Translations under genes and position numbers: made by a program | The notes under the pieces: model-generated | What the model saw: only the letters and a program-made list of their open reading frames with translations | Databases searched by the model: none | What the model was told of the DNA's origin: nothing | Shown here: positions 1 to 11,202 of the stretch, in pieces | Numbering within the stretch: position 1 is the first letter of the stretch | How the letters are laid out: each line of letters starts with the position of its first letter | Assembly (NCBI GenBank): GCA_027943245.1 | Contig: JANDJZ010000274.1 | Span: 1-64,000 of the forward strand | Length of the DNA: 64,000 nucleotides | Direction of reading: 5' to 3' | DNA from: Acanthamoeba sp. SK_2022b | Taxonomy: Eukaryota; Discosea; Longamoebia; Acanthamoebidae

Positions 1-1
1 G

Positions 2-2065
2 GTGCTGGTCCTGGGCGCGGGCGTCATGGGCCGGGCCATCGCCGGCGAGCTGGCCCGACGCGGCTGCGTGGTGTACGTCTACGACCGCGATCCCCAGCTG
101 GCCCAGGGCGTTCGGGACGCCGCGCGCAAGGGCTTCCTTGACGCGGGCAACAATGGCGGCTTCGCTTCCTTCTTCACCAAGGTTCGATTCATCGATTCGT
201 GTCGTGTCGTGTCGTGTCGTGTCGTGTCGTGTCGTGTCGTCGTCGTGTCGTGTCGTGTCGTGTCGTGTCGTGTCGTGTCGTGTCGTGTCGTGTCGTGTCG
301 TGTCGTGTCGTGTCGTGTCGTGTCGTGTCGTGTCGTGTCGTGTCGTGTCGTGAAATTGACGTGCGGAAATGGCGCGCGTTCGCAGAGGGAGGAGGAGCCT
401 CTGATGTCGCACGCGGACCTCACGCACTCGCTGAGCCGCATCCACCCGTGCCCGCACGCCGACCTGGACGCCTTCGTTCGTTCGCTGCCGCCCATCCAAT
501 TCGTGTTCGAGGTCTCTGCCCTCCAACAAAACGTCCACGCAAACGCAAACGCAAACACAAACGACGCAAACACAAACGACGCAAACGCAAACGCAAACGC
601 AAACGCGAGGGAGGGCTGACCTTGCCGCGTGTGTGACGAATCGCAGGTCGTCGTAGAGGACGTCAGGGTTAAGCAGGGGGTCATGCAGCATCTGGACCGC
701 CTGTTCGCCGACCAGCCCGACGTCGTCTTCTGCAGCAACACCATCAACTTCAACATCGACGACCTCACGGCCACCATGGAGCACCACCGCGGGCGCGTGG
801 TGGGCGTGCGCTTCCTCGCGCCCGTCTACTTCATGCCGCGGGTCGAGGTCTCGTTGGGCCGCGACTTCACCGCCACCCGCCCGTTCCTCAACGTGTGGCA
901 CGCCCTCAAGCGGCTCGGCTTCGCGCCCTTCCTGTTCCACTACGCGCCCGGCGCCAAGCGCGTGAAACTCAGCGAGGACGACGTCGACCGCTTCCTCTCC
1001 AGTACGCGCACGCGCTCGCACGCGCGCATGCCCAACATTCCTGACATTGCGTAGGCCACAAGTTTGCGTTCAAGAATGCAGGCGAGTCCGCAGGGGGCCC
1101 GAGCCAGGAGTGCCGCTACGGGGCGCGATGCGCTTTCATCAACGACAGGCTGCACCGCCGCCTCTTCACGCACAGCGAGAAGCCGCTCGTTCCCTGCAGG
1201 TAAACACGCGGGTCGCACTTGCCTGAACTGAACGCACGCGGGCCCCCGCGCCAATCGGATCGCAGGCCAACCTCTTACGTGCGGCTGTCTTGCGCAGACT
1301 CGGCGGCCTGTGTCCCTGCATGGAGGAGGAGCACCGCCAGCGGACCGAGCACCCGCAGCCGTGCGGCTACGACCCGTGCACGCAGCTTCACAACTACGGC
1401 CACCGCGTTCTCCTCACTCACCCGCCAGTCGTATGCCTCTCCCTCCCCCCCTCTCGCTCATGACTGCTTTGGCGCGACCTTGCATGTTCTTCGCTCACGC
1501 ACGCGCGCGCGCGCTGCAGGCATGTCGTTACGGCGCCAACTGCCGTGATTTGTATGACGCCGAGCACAAGCTGCTGTTCCAGCACCCGACGCGCGTGCCC
1601 CACGGAGCGGCCGCGCGTTATCTGGGCCACGGAGCTGTCGCTGTCCGGCACCAACTGACGATGGTCCAGGGGCACAGGGCCGACGACCCGCCGTCGTCGC
1701 CGATGGACGTTGCGACCGACGACACTACGACGACGGCTACGCCGACCACAGAACAGAAAGCAGAGGGAGCCAACGACGAGGAGGCCGAGAAGAAGGACGA
1801 GGCGGAGGCAGCCGGCGAGGATGATGATGGCGGCGACGAATGCATCGTCTGCTTCGATGCAGCCAAGGACTCGCTGCTCTATCCGTGCGGCCACGTCGCG
1901 CTCTGCCAGGACTGGTACTGTCCTCCCCGCTCCTCCCTGCGTTTGCTTTGCGTGCTAAGCCTGCCATCGCGCGCGTGCAGCGGCAAACGGATCAAGGAGG
2001 AGAAGGGAGGCTGCCCGATCTGCCGGTCGCCCATCGAGGGAGTCGTCAAGATGTTCTTTGCTTGA
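2..2065 (+). CDS. 3-hydroxyacyl-CoA dehydrogenase-like / PBZ-like zinc finger / RING protein (5' partial)
   Basis: The gene enters from the left edge. Proposed exons: 2-181, 386-511, 647-1001, 1055-1199, 1298-1427, 1520-1914, 1981-2065; all phases agree and the stop is TGA 2063-2065. The first three exons give a 3-hydroxyacyl-CoA dehydrogenase NAD-binding fold: dinucleotide loop VLGAGVMGRAIA, then a CSNTINFNIDDL segment matching the family SNTSS region. The usual catalytic-histidine motif (HFFNP type) reads GVRFLAP, so dehydrogenase activity is doubtful. Next come three C-x(4-5)-C-x7-H-x5-H units (CRYGARC, CGYDPC, CRYGANC starts; third ends FQHP) resembling PBZ poly(ADP-ribose)-binding fingers but one residue longer between the second Cys and first His. 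After an acidic linker the C-terminus is a C3HC4 RING (CIVC, CGHVALC, CPIC). Inferred role: E3 ligase with a nucleotide or ADP-ribose sensing front end. AATAAA lies at about 2091. Confidence 0.75.
196..351 (+). repeat. (TGTCG)n pentanucleotide microsatellite
   Basis: Near-perfect tandem TGTCG units fill most of intron 1 of the first gene, with a short CGTCG interruption near 240. Because the unit is 5 nt, length changes would shift frame if this were exonic, which agrees with an intron. Confidence 0.95.
534..606 (+). repeat. AAACGC / AAACACAAACGACG short tandem repeats
   Basis: Interleaved AAACGC and AAACACAAACGACGC units lie in the second intron of the first gene, just downstream of its donor at 512. 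Confidence 0.85.
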
Positions 2066-2219
2066 GTTCACCATCTTTTGTTTTGCAGATAATAAAGGTG
2101 CAAGATAAATATTTATTAATTAAACAGTTATTTAATTAATTCTGTATTACGCGCAAACCACTCCGGAGCCGATCTCTGGCCGAGATTTGATCCGTTTGTG
2201 TGCACGAGGAAGAGGAGAG

Positions 2220-4479
2220 ATGGCGACGCCCCAGGTGCTTTGCGTGACGGCTCAGGCTCCGGTGAATATCGCCGTGATCAAGTATTGGGGCAAGACCGAT
2301 GAGAAGCTCATCCTGCCTCTCAATTCGTCTCTCTCGACGACCCTCAGCATGGCCGACCTCTGCACGACCACCACCGTCATGGCCAGCAAGGAGTATGTTC
2401 TTACCCCGCCCAATCTCATCTCATTTTTGCTACATTTTTTCAATGAGCAATATAAAAGCAAGATGTTATATTCAACCCATACTCCTTCATCATCTATCGC
2501 TTGCAGTTTCGTTGCAAATTTCTTGATCACCATCGTCATAACGATGTGGCGCTACACAGATTCAAGGAGGATCGGCTGTGGCTGAACGGGAAGGAGGAGA
2601 GCGTGTCCTCCGGCCGCATGCAGAACTGCATCGGTCAGCTGGTGGCCCGCAGCGGGCTGCTCAAGCGCCTGGGCGAGAGCGTGGAGGCGGGCAAGGAGCG
2701 CCAGTACCACTTCCACATCGTCTCCGTCAACAACTTCCCCACCGCCGCCGGCCTGGCCTCATCCGCCTCGGGCTTTGCCTGCCTCAGTACGTTCCTCCTC
2801 CTCCTCCTCCAGCTCTCTCTCTCTCTCTCTCTCTTCAACTTTGCCTCGTCGTGTCTTGTCGTTGGCAGCCTACACGCTCGGCACGCTGCTCGAAGTCGAG
2901 GGCGACCTCTCCGCCATCGCTCGCCTGGGTTCGGGAAGGTAGCCGCCCGCACACTATCGATCGCATGCACCCACTCACTCACGCAACACACGCGCACACG
3001 TGGTTGGTCGTCGTCCTCGACAGCGCTTGCCGCAGCGTCTACGGCGGTTTTGTGAAGTGGGTCAAGGGCGAGAAGGCCGACGGCACCGACTCCATCGCCG
3101 TGCAGGTGCGCCCCTCGTCCCCGCGTGTCCAGCGGGCCGCGACGTGTCTGACGCCTGTGTGTGGTTGGCCCAGGTTGCCCCAGAGAGCCACTGGCCCGAG
3201 CTGCACATCCTGGTGTGCGTCGTGAGCGCCAAGCACAAGGAGACGCCCTCGACCTCTGGCATGCAAAGTACGTCGTCGCGTCGCGTCCCTGTGTCGCGTC
3301 ACGCGCGTGTCTCATTGGTCACTGACCCAACGTTGTGATCAGCTACGACCGAGACCAGCCCGTTCCTCACCGTACGTTGCCAATCGCGACCTGCGCTTTA
3401 ATTTAATTAATTTATTATTAGTTGATTTGTTTGTTTCTTTGCCTGTACCCTGGTGATCTCATTTGGTTTCTCTTCTTCTTCATCATCTTCATCACTATCA
3501 CCACTCACTACAGTACCGTGCGGCCCACATTGTCGAGGAGCGCATGAAGCAGATGGAGGACGCCATCCACAAGCGCGACTTCCAGCTCTTTGGCGAACTT
3601 ACCATGCGGGTACCCTATTATTATTTTATTATAGGTTTATTTTCTTATTTCTTTGATTCCTTTTTGATTGTATTATCCAATTAGCCAAATAATCTGAACG
3701 CGGCTGTTTGGCGCTTCTTGTAGGACAGCAACTCGTTCCACTCCACCTGCCTTGACACCTACCCGCCCATCTTCTATCTCAACGACACCTCCAAGACCAT
3801 CATCAACCTCATCACGTAACTACACCTCCTCTTTCCCTCCCTCGTTCTCCTGCCACCGGCGCCAGCCATTGACCGTGCCCCTGTGTGTGTGTGTGTGTGT
3901 GTGGAATGCTAGGTATGTGAACAAGCATTACGGCAAGATCAAGATCGCCTACACGTTCGACGCCGGTCCTAACGCGGTGCTCTACGCGCTCAAGGAGGAC
4001 ACGCCTCTCCTGCTGCACCTCATCACCCGCTACTTCCCGCCCTCCGGCGACCTCGCCCAGTACCCAACTCAAACCATTGCCCGCTGTTTCGATTAATGGG
4101 ATTCTATTTATTTAAATTGGTTTTAATTTAAATTACTGTTTTGTGGCGCTAGGTTTGTCGAGGGCAGCGGCACGAAGGAGTGCGGCGTGGAGTCGGTCGA
4201 GTCGCTCGCCGCGCAGCTGCAGGCCAAGGACGCCTCGGTCCAGGCCCTGCTTCAGGAGCTCGATGCCAAGTTCACGCCCCAGCCGGCCTCCATCCAGCGC
4301 GTGATCCACACCACCGTACGTCGTGCGCATTCTATCATTTCATCACCGCCGTTCACTCACACGGTCCCTTCCCCCCGCTTTGTCGACATTGTCGACATCA
4401 GGTGGGCCAGGGTCCGCACGTCGTCACCGATGACGCCCTCTGCCTGATCGACACCGCCACCGGCCTCCCCAAGGCTTGA
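2220..4479 (+). CDS. MVD: Diphosphomevalonate decarboxylase
   Basis: Mevalonate-pathway enzyme that decarboxylates mevalonate 5-diphosphate with ATP to give isopentenyl diphosphate. Eleven exons fit: 2220-2392, 2560-2786, 2869-2938, 3024-3105, 3174-3267, 3343-3371, 3514-3609, 3724-3815, 3913-4059, 4153-4315, 4402-4479. Visible family features are the N-terminal [10 protein letters not shown] segment, the GHMP-kinase phosphate loop [16 protein letters not shown] in exon 2, SVYGGFVKW in exon 4, and [10 protein letters not shown] near the C-terminus. The length is normal for the family. The ATG at 2220 opens the only frame leading into the KYWGK motif. The gene follows the RING gene by about 150 bp on the same strand, with an AT-rich spacer between them. 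Identification is firm; individual splice sites are by eye. Confidence 0.93.
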
Positions 4480-4723
4480 ATCGAATTGTGTCCTGCCGAC
4501 CTACCAATAAACGGGTGGTTATTTATTGTTTTATTTTCAGCTGTTGCTATGTTCATGTGTTGTGGGTTGTAGGAGGCGCGGTAGCTGTCCCCCTCCCAAC
4601 CCGACTACAGAGTGACGGTGCTGTCAATGGACTCGTTGGACCTGGACTGCTGCTGTTCGATGGAGGACTGTGCTTGCGATGTACTTCCGTCGATGACCTG
4701 TCCCCTCATCGTTTGTGAGCCAA

Positions 4724-7233
4724 CTACAACCACCAGGACAGGGCAGGAGAGGAGGGCGAACGCACGAGCAGCGGGTTCCGCCAGTGCCTGAGCATCTCCA
4801 TCCAAAACGCCAGCGTTTCCTGTGCGACAATGAGAAGTGTCACACAACACTTATGCACTTGATGGTGGTGGAAGTAGTGGCTTGCGAGAGAACCTTGGAG
4901 AAGGCGAGGACCATGAATACGATGATGCCATGACAACCAACGGTCATGGCCTGGATGAGCCACAGGCCGCGGTTGATCCCACCCTTGAACGGGCACTCCT
5001 CACCTTATAACCAGAGGGGTCACTCGCATTTAGTCCACCGAACCGGGCCAAGGCTTGGCTTCGGCCTAGGGCCGAGATGAGAGGGCAGGGAGAGGTCACC
5101 CGTGAGAGCGCTGCACTGGATCTGGTCCACGAAGTCCTGCTTGAAGCCGTCCTGCTTGGGCTCGTTGAACAATCTGGTCGGACAGGGAAACGTGCGCAAG
5201 TCAGTAGGCGAGGGAGAGACGAGAGCAGCTCTAGTGGAGGGAAGGAGCGATGTGGCGTGCCGGTAGAAGCATAGGTAGAGGTAGATGGCGAAGTACATGA
5301 CGATGAGGAGTCCCAATCGCACGATCTGTTCGGTTTTGATCGAAGACTGTTTGAATTGGGCTTTGATCTGCGCAGGGGGAACAGATCAGGACCAAGAGCG
5401 TGTGAAGCGGGAGCCAAGGGCCAATTATGGTTCGTACGCGTATGATCTTGATCAAACTGAGGACCACGAGCGCAGATCCAATCAGCAGATTCAACAGGAC
5501 TGGAGTAAAAATACAAAGAGAGTTGATACGTCAGCAGCCAGGCCTGCCTTCAATCAGGGAAACAGGTTCATGTGCTCCTTACCCCAGCTATAGAAAGTAG
5601 CAAAGTCGTAGGGAGAGTCCATCCAACAGTTGTGGTTGGCATTGGCTCCACCGAACGAACGACCGGCCAGCCCTGTTCGGTGGATCAGCAAAGAAAATGG
5701 TTTTAAAAAAATCAATTTAGAGAAAGGCAACGAAAGGGAAACATCTGTTACCAATTATGACGCTGGTGGTGGGTACGCCCCAATTGACAACCTGCTGGAA
5801 GTAGTAGATCTTCTTCACCAGCTTCCTGCTGAAGCCCAGCACCAGCAGCTCAAAAACGTTGAAGGTAAGCGTGAGCCACCAGAAGCTGCCCGCCACCCCG
5901 AAGAACAACAGCAAGATCGCTGCCGTGTGGAATGGTTGGGGAGCGATCACAGGTGAGTCAACAGGGAGAGGAGGCGAGAGAGCGAGAGCGGATACCCTGA
6001 AGTATGCAGACCACTCCCTGGCCGTTGTTCTCGCCGGCGTTATCCCACGTGACCAGCACCGAAGGGTCGTCCCAGGTGCAGGTCATCTTTCTCGGGCCTG
6101 AATGAGTGAGACCGTGTGTGAGAGAACCTGGGTCCTCCCGGGTTTGCTTGGAGGGGGGGCAGGCGCACCGCCAACGAGGATCGATAGGAGAATGGAGCCA
6201 GCGGTCATGAACGAACACAGGGCAAGCCAAAAGGGGACAAAAGCAGGGAATTGGCGCTTGCGCGGGTTGAGCAGCCAGGTGAGGCACATGAACAGGGCCA
6301 GGATGAACGACAGTCCTGCCGACGCACGCCTCCAATTAGCTGGTCGCTGGTCACAAAGTTCAAGAGGAGAAGGGGGGAGCGCCTCACCACAGAAGGTGAT
6401 CATGAGGCCGTTGGCAGTGTCCCAGTCCTCCGACGTGAACATGGTCGACGGACAGGTCAGCACACAGTACGTCGACGGATCGCTCGGATCGACGCCGTTG
6501 GTAGTGAACTTGGTCGGGTATGGGCAATCCGCCTGCGAGTAGGCCACAGCTTCGGAATCCCCCACCCGCACATCATCATTTCCTTAAGAATGCGCGCCTG
6601 GGGTGACGGTGGCTTGCACGCACGTACAGACGTCGCTTGAGGCGTTGTTGCAATTGGTGAGCGGGTAGAGAGGACCGCCGGTGATCTCGTTGGTGGCGTT
6701 GCAGTCGGGAATCCTGGACTGGAGGCCGGCGGCGGTAAGGAACGCTTGACACTTGTCCACCGTGTCCTCACACACGCTCCTGCACGGTGCCTGATCTGCA
6801 GCCACGCGCCTGGCCAATCAGATGCAGGTGAGGTGAACGGGGGGGGCGGGAGGGCGAACAGGTGAGGCCGGAGTTGGTGTCAAAGTGGCATGAGACAAAG
6901 TGTCCCATGCACACCAACCGCAGCGCGGCATCGCGGCACGCCGCTGGCACGTAGACGCCGAAGAGCTTGGTAAGTTCGCTGGCCTCCTGGTCGACCTGCC
7001 GACGCACCAATCAGGTTGTCATCCCCATCACCGACGACCCAAAGCAAGTGAAGTACGTCTTGGTAGGACTGGCCGGGGAGGAGGAGCACGTTCGACCACG
7101 CCACGAGGGGGTCGCATTTGTGTCGCGTGAGCGGGGACCCTTGGAACGGCACGCACGACTGACCGTGGACTACCACGAGCAGCAAGCACATCCATGTGGC
7201 CACCCCCCTCGCGGCTGAGGCTTGAGCCAACAT
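4724..7233 (-). CDS. Frizzled/smoothened-like seven-transmembrane receptor
   Basis: Twelve exons fit with matching phases: 7233-7057, 6995-6860, 6795-6607, 6532-6388, 6315-6169, 6097-5996, 5919-5752, 5672-5583, 5499-5438, 5367-5100, 5003-4894, 4819-4724. A signal peptide (MLAQASAARG..LLLVVVHG) leads into a cysteine-rich domain with the frizzled-type pattern AACRDAALRLVCMGHFVSC and CRSVCEDTVDKC. Seven hydrophobic helices follow: LSFILALFMCLTWLL, FVPFWLALCSFMTAGSILL, AILLLFFGVAGSFWW, a helix near 5770-5820, LLNLLIGSALVVLSLI, LGLLIVMYFAIYLYLC and LWLIQAMTVGCHGIIVF. Just after the last helix, exon 12 supplies ETLAFW, a variant of the frizzled KTxxxW Dishevelled-binding motif. Dictyostelium has a large frizzled/smoothened-like receptor family (established). 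Ligand and coupling are unknown. Reading through the last intron would instead end near 4605. Confidence 0.82.
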
Positions 7234-7419
7234 AGGCAAAGGGGGCTCTTTTGGGGTAGTTGTGAAATGGGCTCCACCACAATTTTGCCATGGCCGGTTG
7301 GACGGAGTTTTGCGATCACGAGGCTGCGGCAATCTGCTTCGCGTAAAGCGGACATGGTGATTGTGGTGGTGGAATGAGGTTGTGAGTACTCGTATCGGGG
7401 ATCACGGCCATAGCTTTCA
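7234..7419. other. Short 5' flank of the receptor gene
   Basis: Upstream of the receptor start, with normal CpG content. I see no further exon. CpG frequency drops abruptly after about 7412. Confidence 0.4.
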
Positions 7420-10400
7420 ATGAGAGCTCCAGGAATTTAAAAATTGCAACAAGAAAACTCCAGCATTGCTGGCTTGTGTCTGCATTTAGCAGCATGGAGG
7501 AAGGCTTCACTTTGGAGCTCCAAGGGGCTCTAACCCTTCCTCATCAACCCCACCAGCAAACCAACAGGCTCTCTGGCCCAGGCCAATGACCATGGATGTC
7601 GCCTGGTCCCATGTTGACTGTGTGAGTTGAGTTAGTTAGTTGGGGGGTAATGGTGTGGCTGTGCAGGTGCTGGCTGTCATCCCCCAACTAACAAACTAAC
7701 TTGCACAGTTGATGTGGTACCAGGTGACATCTTGATGCTCTAGATCTGCAACCATGAGGGCACCAGCTTCCTGAGAGAGGACTGCACCTCCTTTGTTGTC
7801 CCCCAGCTGACCCAAGCTCATTTGGCTGCCATTTCACATTCTTTGCCAGCATTGGCCAGGCTGGTCTACAGTGGGGTGACTGCCTATACCACAGGCTCTA
7901 CGCCCAATGCTGCTGACACCATTGTGCCTTAGCTTGGCATGGCCATGTTCTTCAATGGCACATGGAGCTCCAAGCACAACAGTGTGCATGCTGATGGTGG
8001 TCATGGGGTGCGTGGGCTCATCAGTGTCCAAGCCCTAGGTGTGCATGGAGGAGCTGGGCTTGATGTTTGGCTTGCTGGCTGAGCCCTTGGTGAGCATGCA
8101 CACAAGCAAGGGCCAGTTCTTGGCTAAGCAATCCATGCACTTGCAAATGTCACCATCCCTTGGCACCATCAGTACCTATTCCCTCTCCTGAAGAATATTA
8201 AGGTGATGAGTTGGACACACACTCCCCATTGCTCCATCTCTCTCTCTCTCTCTCTCACATGATGCGATGGGAGCTGTGCAATCAATCCAGATCAGGGATG
8301 ACAGCAGTCTAGCAGTGGTGGGCAAGTTTGCCATGATGCAGCTGCATCTGGCCACGCCCTTTGGCTTGTCTGGAGCTGGCCACTTCACCGTTCCTGCCCT
8401 CAACCCCATTGGCAGTGTGCAGCTCAAGGAGATGACGCGCATGGTGAGCCTGATCAACGGTCAGCTGCCCATTCTTTTGACCAAGGCACAGCCAGCAAGC
8501 AGCGCCTACTTTGACTTTGGGTACACCCTGTCCAGCACCTTGACCTACCTCTTTGCTGCCTTTGGCAGCTGCACTGTGCACATTGTTGTCATTGTTCAGT
8601 TCATCCCCAATAATTTGAGCATTTGCTAGCTTGTCAACATGACCTACACCATTGCCCACCATCTACATCTGACATGCTGTTGCCCACTTCATCATCCACA
8701 CCAAATGCAAGCTCATCATCCACAGCCTCCACAAGCCCTGCACAGTCAACCTCCAGCTCGCCAGTGCTGTTGCCATTACCATCCCTCAGTCCATACTCAT
8801 CCAGCTCTGCTAGCTCATCATTAACACCTACTGCCACGCCCACACCATTGCTCATGCCATTGCCCACTTCATCATCCACACCAAGTGCAAGCCCATCATC
8901 CACAGCCTCCATGAGCCCTGCACAGTCAACCACCAGCTTGCAGTCACTGTCACCATTGCCATTGTGCAGTCCACCTTTGTCTAGCTTGGCATCAGCAAGC
9001 TCATCATTATCACCAACTGCAATGCCCACATCATTGATCACTCAAGATGGTACATGCACGCACAGTTATCACACTTAGTCAAACCACAAAAACTGGTACT
9101 TGTTCTCATTTTTGTGCACTTCCCCCTTTTGGCCACTTTGTGTGGCGCAGTTCAAAACAGATGAAGATTGCACAGTGGGGAGCTCTGCCACACAGCAACA
9201 CCACTCAAACATGACAACCAACAAGATCAATTATTCACCAGGTAGTAATTTGGTCATGCACCCCCTGCTGACTTCCAACTCAGCTGTGCTCTTGTCTCCC
9301 TGAGTGAAGCCATTGTTTCGAAACCCAGGGAGATGAGCAAGCAAGCAGCTGTGCTGCTATTACCTCATCACTAATGAAGCCACTGTTTCACAGTGGTGGG
9401 CTAGCAGCAGCAGCAGCAGGAGAAGCAGCTATGGAGCAAGATGCCCCAGTTGGTCTACATTAACTCATGCTAATATGATGTCACCACATAAGCATGCACT
9501 TGAGTCATGGAGCCAACGTCAAGCCAAGGCTCAAAACAAACATACTGTGAGAGTTAAGCCAGTCTGAAGCAAGAATGCAACATGCTCACAAGACACATGC
9601 AGAGGTGGAGCAGACCTACAGCAACCTCATCTGCAGCATCATGAGTGAGCTGCACCAGGCCAAGGGCACCACCAGGGGCCTAGTCACCCCTCTACAAAGC
9701 CAGCAAGAAGAACTGAGCAGTTCACATCACATTCAGCAAGAGGAGCTTGTGCAGGAGAACACAAGTGGCTGCTAAGCTCTTGGCCTCAAGTGCACTCATC
9801 AGCTGCCCCCAAGAGCAGGGTCAGACAATGGCCAGCAAGGCAACACAGAAGTAGGAGATACTCATCACCACAATCCAAGCAAGTGCTCGGGCAGCACACA
9901 ACTGCAGAGGCCCTCCATTTTATGCAAGACCACACTGCAACAATCAAGACCGAGCTACGCAGCATGCAGCACAAGCTGTAGCATGCTCACATCACCAAGG
10001 TGGAGCTGCTCAAGCACCAGAGCATCATCAAGACCCTGCTCCAGGAAGCAGCGCCAGGCCTTTTTGGCCCAATGCTACATGTGCAAGTCATTCAAAAGAC
10101 CCCTCTACACTAAGAGAACTTCCACCATCAAAGGCTCATTCATCAACTTCCAGCAGACTTCCAATCATCTCACTATCACCACATCCCCCCCTCAGCAGAA
10201 CTACAGGCTTCCCAGGCCAACACTCTCCACTTCCTCAATCTCCTTATGAATACCATACATCCAATCAAGCATAAAGACCGAACCAGCTTCCTCAGCAACT
10301 GCTATGGCTTTGGATTCCAAGTAGGGACAGATGCAGGCAAGCACTATGGTGAGTATGTACTCAAGCATGGTTGTGGTTTATCTGCTCCTGCTTGTGTGCT

Positions 10401-11160
10401 TCAAGTCCTCTTCCTCCACGTTCCACTTGCTGTTCTTGCTCATCACAGGCAACACATGGTGCAGTGCACCTGTGTGCCTTATCTTCATGCTGTTGCTGAG
10501 ACTGACTACTGCCAGTGGCCGAGGTACACCTGTGATGATGACATTTGAAGCCTCCTTGCTGCCTTCCTGGATGCCTCTTTGACTGAGTAAGCTAAAGGCA
10601 TTGCTCACAGGTGATCTGCTATCTTCAGCTCATGCAACTGCCTTACTTCCATGCTGCCTGAGTTGGTGGTGATGGCAAAGCAACATGGTGGACTGAACTG
10701 CAATGGGCACCACTACACTTACATTGGACACCAACATTTTGTGAAAGTGAGCTGCCAACCAGTGAAGTGGCAAGTGATGCCACAAAGATTCTGCTCCATT
10801 GGGACATTGCCAATTGATTGACATACTCAATGTAAGAGGCAGTGCTAACAGATCAATTCTGGCCAACACATGATTAATACTAACACCCATGTATTCGCCC
10901 ACTCACTTCTTGTAAACCAATAAGTTTACTTTTGTTGCAAAATCACAATTCATTCATTCTCACTCTGGATGTAATGCAAGTGTTGTGGTAGCTTGACAGC
11001 AACCCCCATTTCAGGTTTCTTACTCTGCTCCTCCACAAATGTCAGGTACTGGAAAGTATTCCTGTTTTTGTGGTAACCACCCAACACAAGGGCGAGATGG
11101 AGGGAAGTCCAAACTGTCCTTCTTGTGAGGGTACACCCAAACATCTGCACTTAGAGAGAT
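7420..11160. other. CpG-depleted, TG/CA-rich block without an intact gene
   Basis: Hand counting gives about 10 CpG dinucleotides in 7501-8520, whereas flanking genes have several per 60 bases; GC content is still near 50 percent, so the loss is CpG-specific. TG and CA are abundant. Coding-like stretches recur but are interrupted by stops: 8267-8629 (open for 120 codons, family not recognised), 8623-9078 (Ser/Thr/Pro-rich), and 9575-10330 (Gln/His-rich, coiled-coil-like with several stops). No terminal repeats or recognisable transposase were found. This is most simply old coding or mobile DNA eroded by deamination of methylated cytosines (inference). Confidence 0.75.
8680..9039 (+). repeat. 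Diverged 180-bp tandem duplication, Ser/Thr/Pro-rich
   Basis: A segment starting TTGCCCACTTCATCATCCAC at 8680 recurs at 8860, a period of exactly 180 bp (60 codons). The copies share long matches such as the stretch around AGCCCTGCACAGTCAAC but differ in scattered positions. The frame stays open across both copies and would encode a low-complexity Ser/Thr/Pro mucin-like linker. It may once have been the extracellular stalk of a now-lost gene. Confidence 0.7.
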
Positions 11161-11202
11161 TCTTCTTACCCTTTGACTCTAGTGCAGCTGCTGCAGGAAC
11201 AA

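Noticed and set aside
79..777. Minus-strand frame opposite the first gene with His-Asp-Thr repeats
   Set aside because: Produced by the (TGTCG)n repeat; the plus strand has the conserved dehydrogenase and RING exons.
8267..8629. Intact gene in the first CpG-poor block
   Set aside because: Open for 120 codons but flanked by stops in the extended coding-like frame and no family recognised; kept only as part of the relic block.
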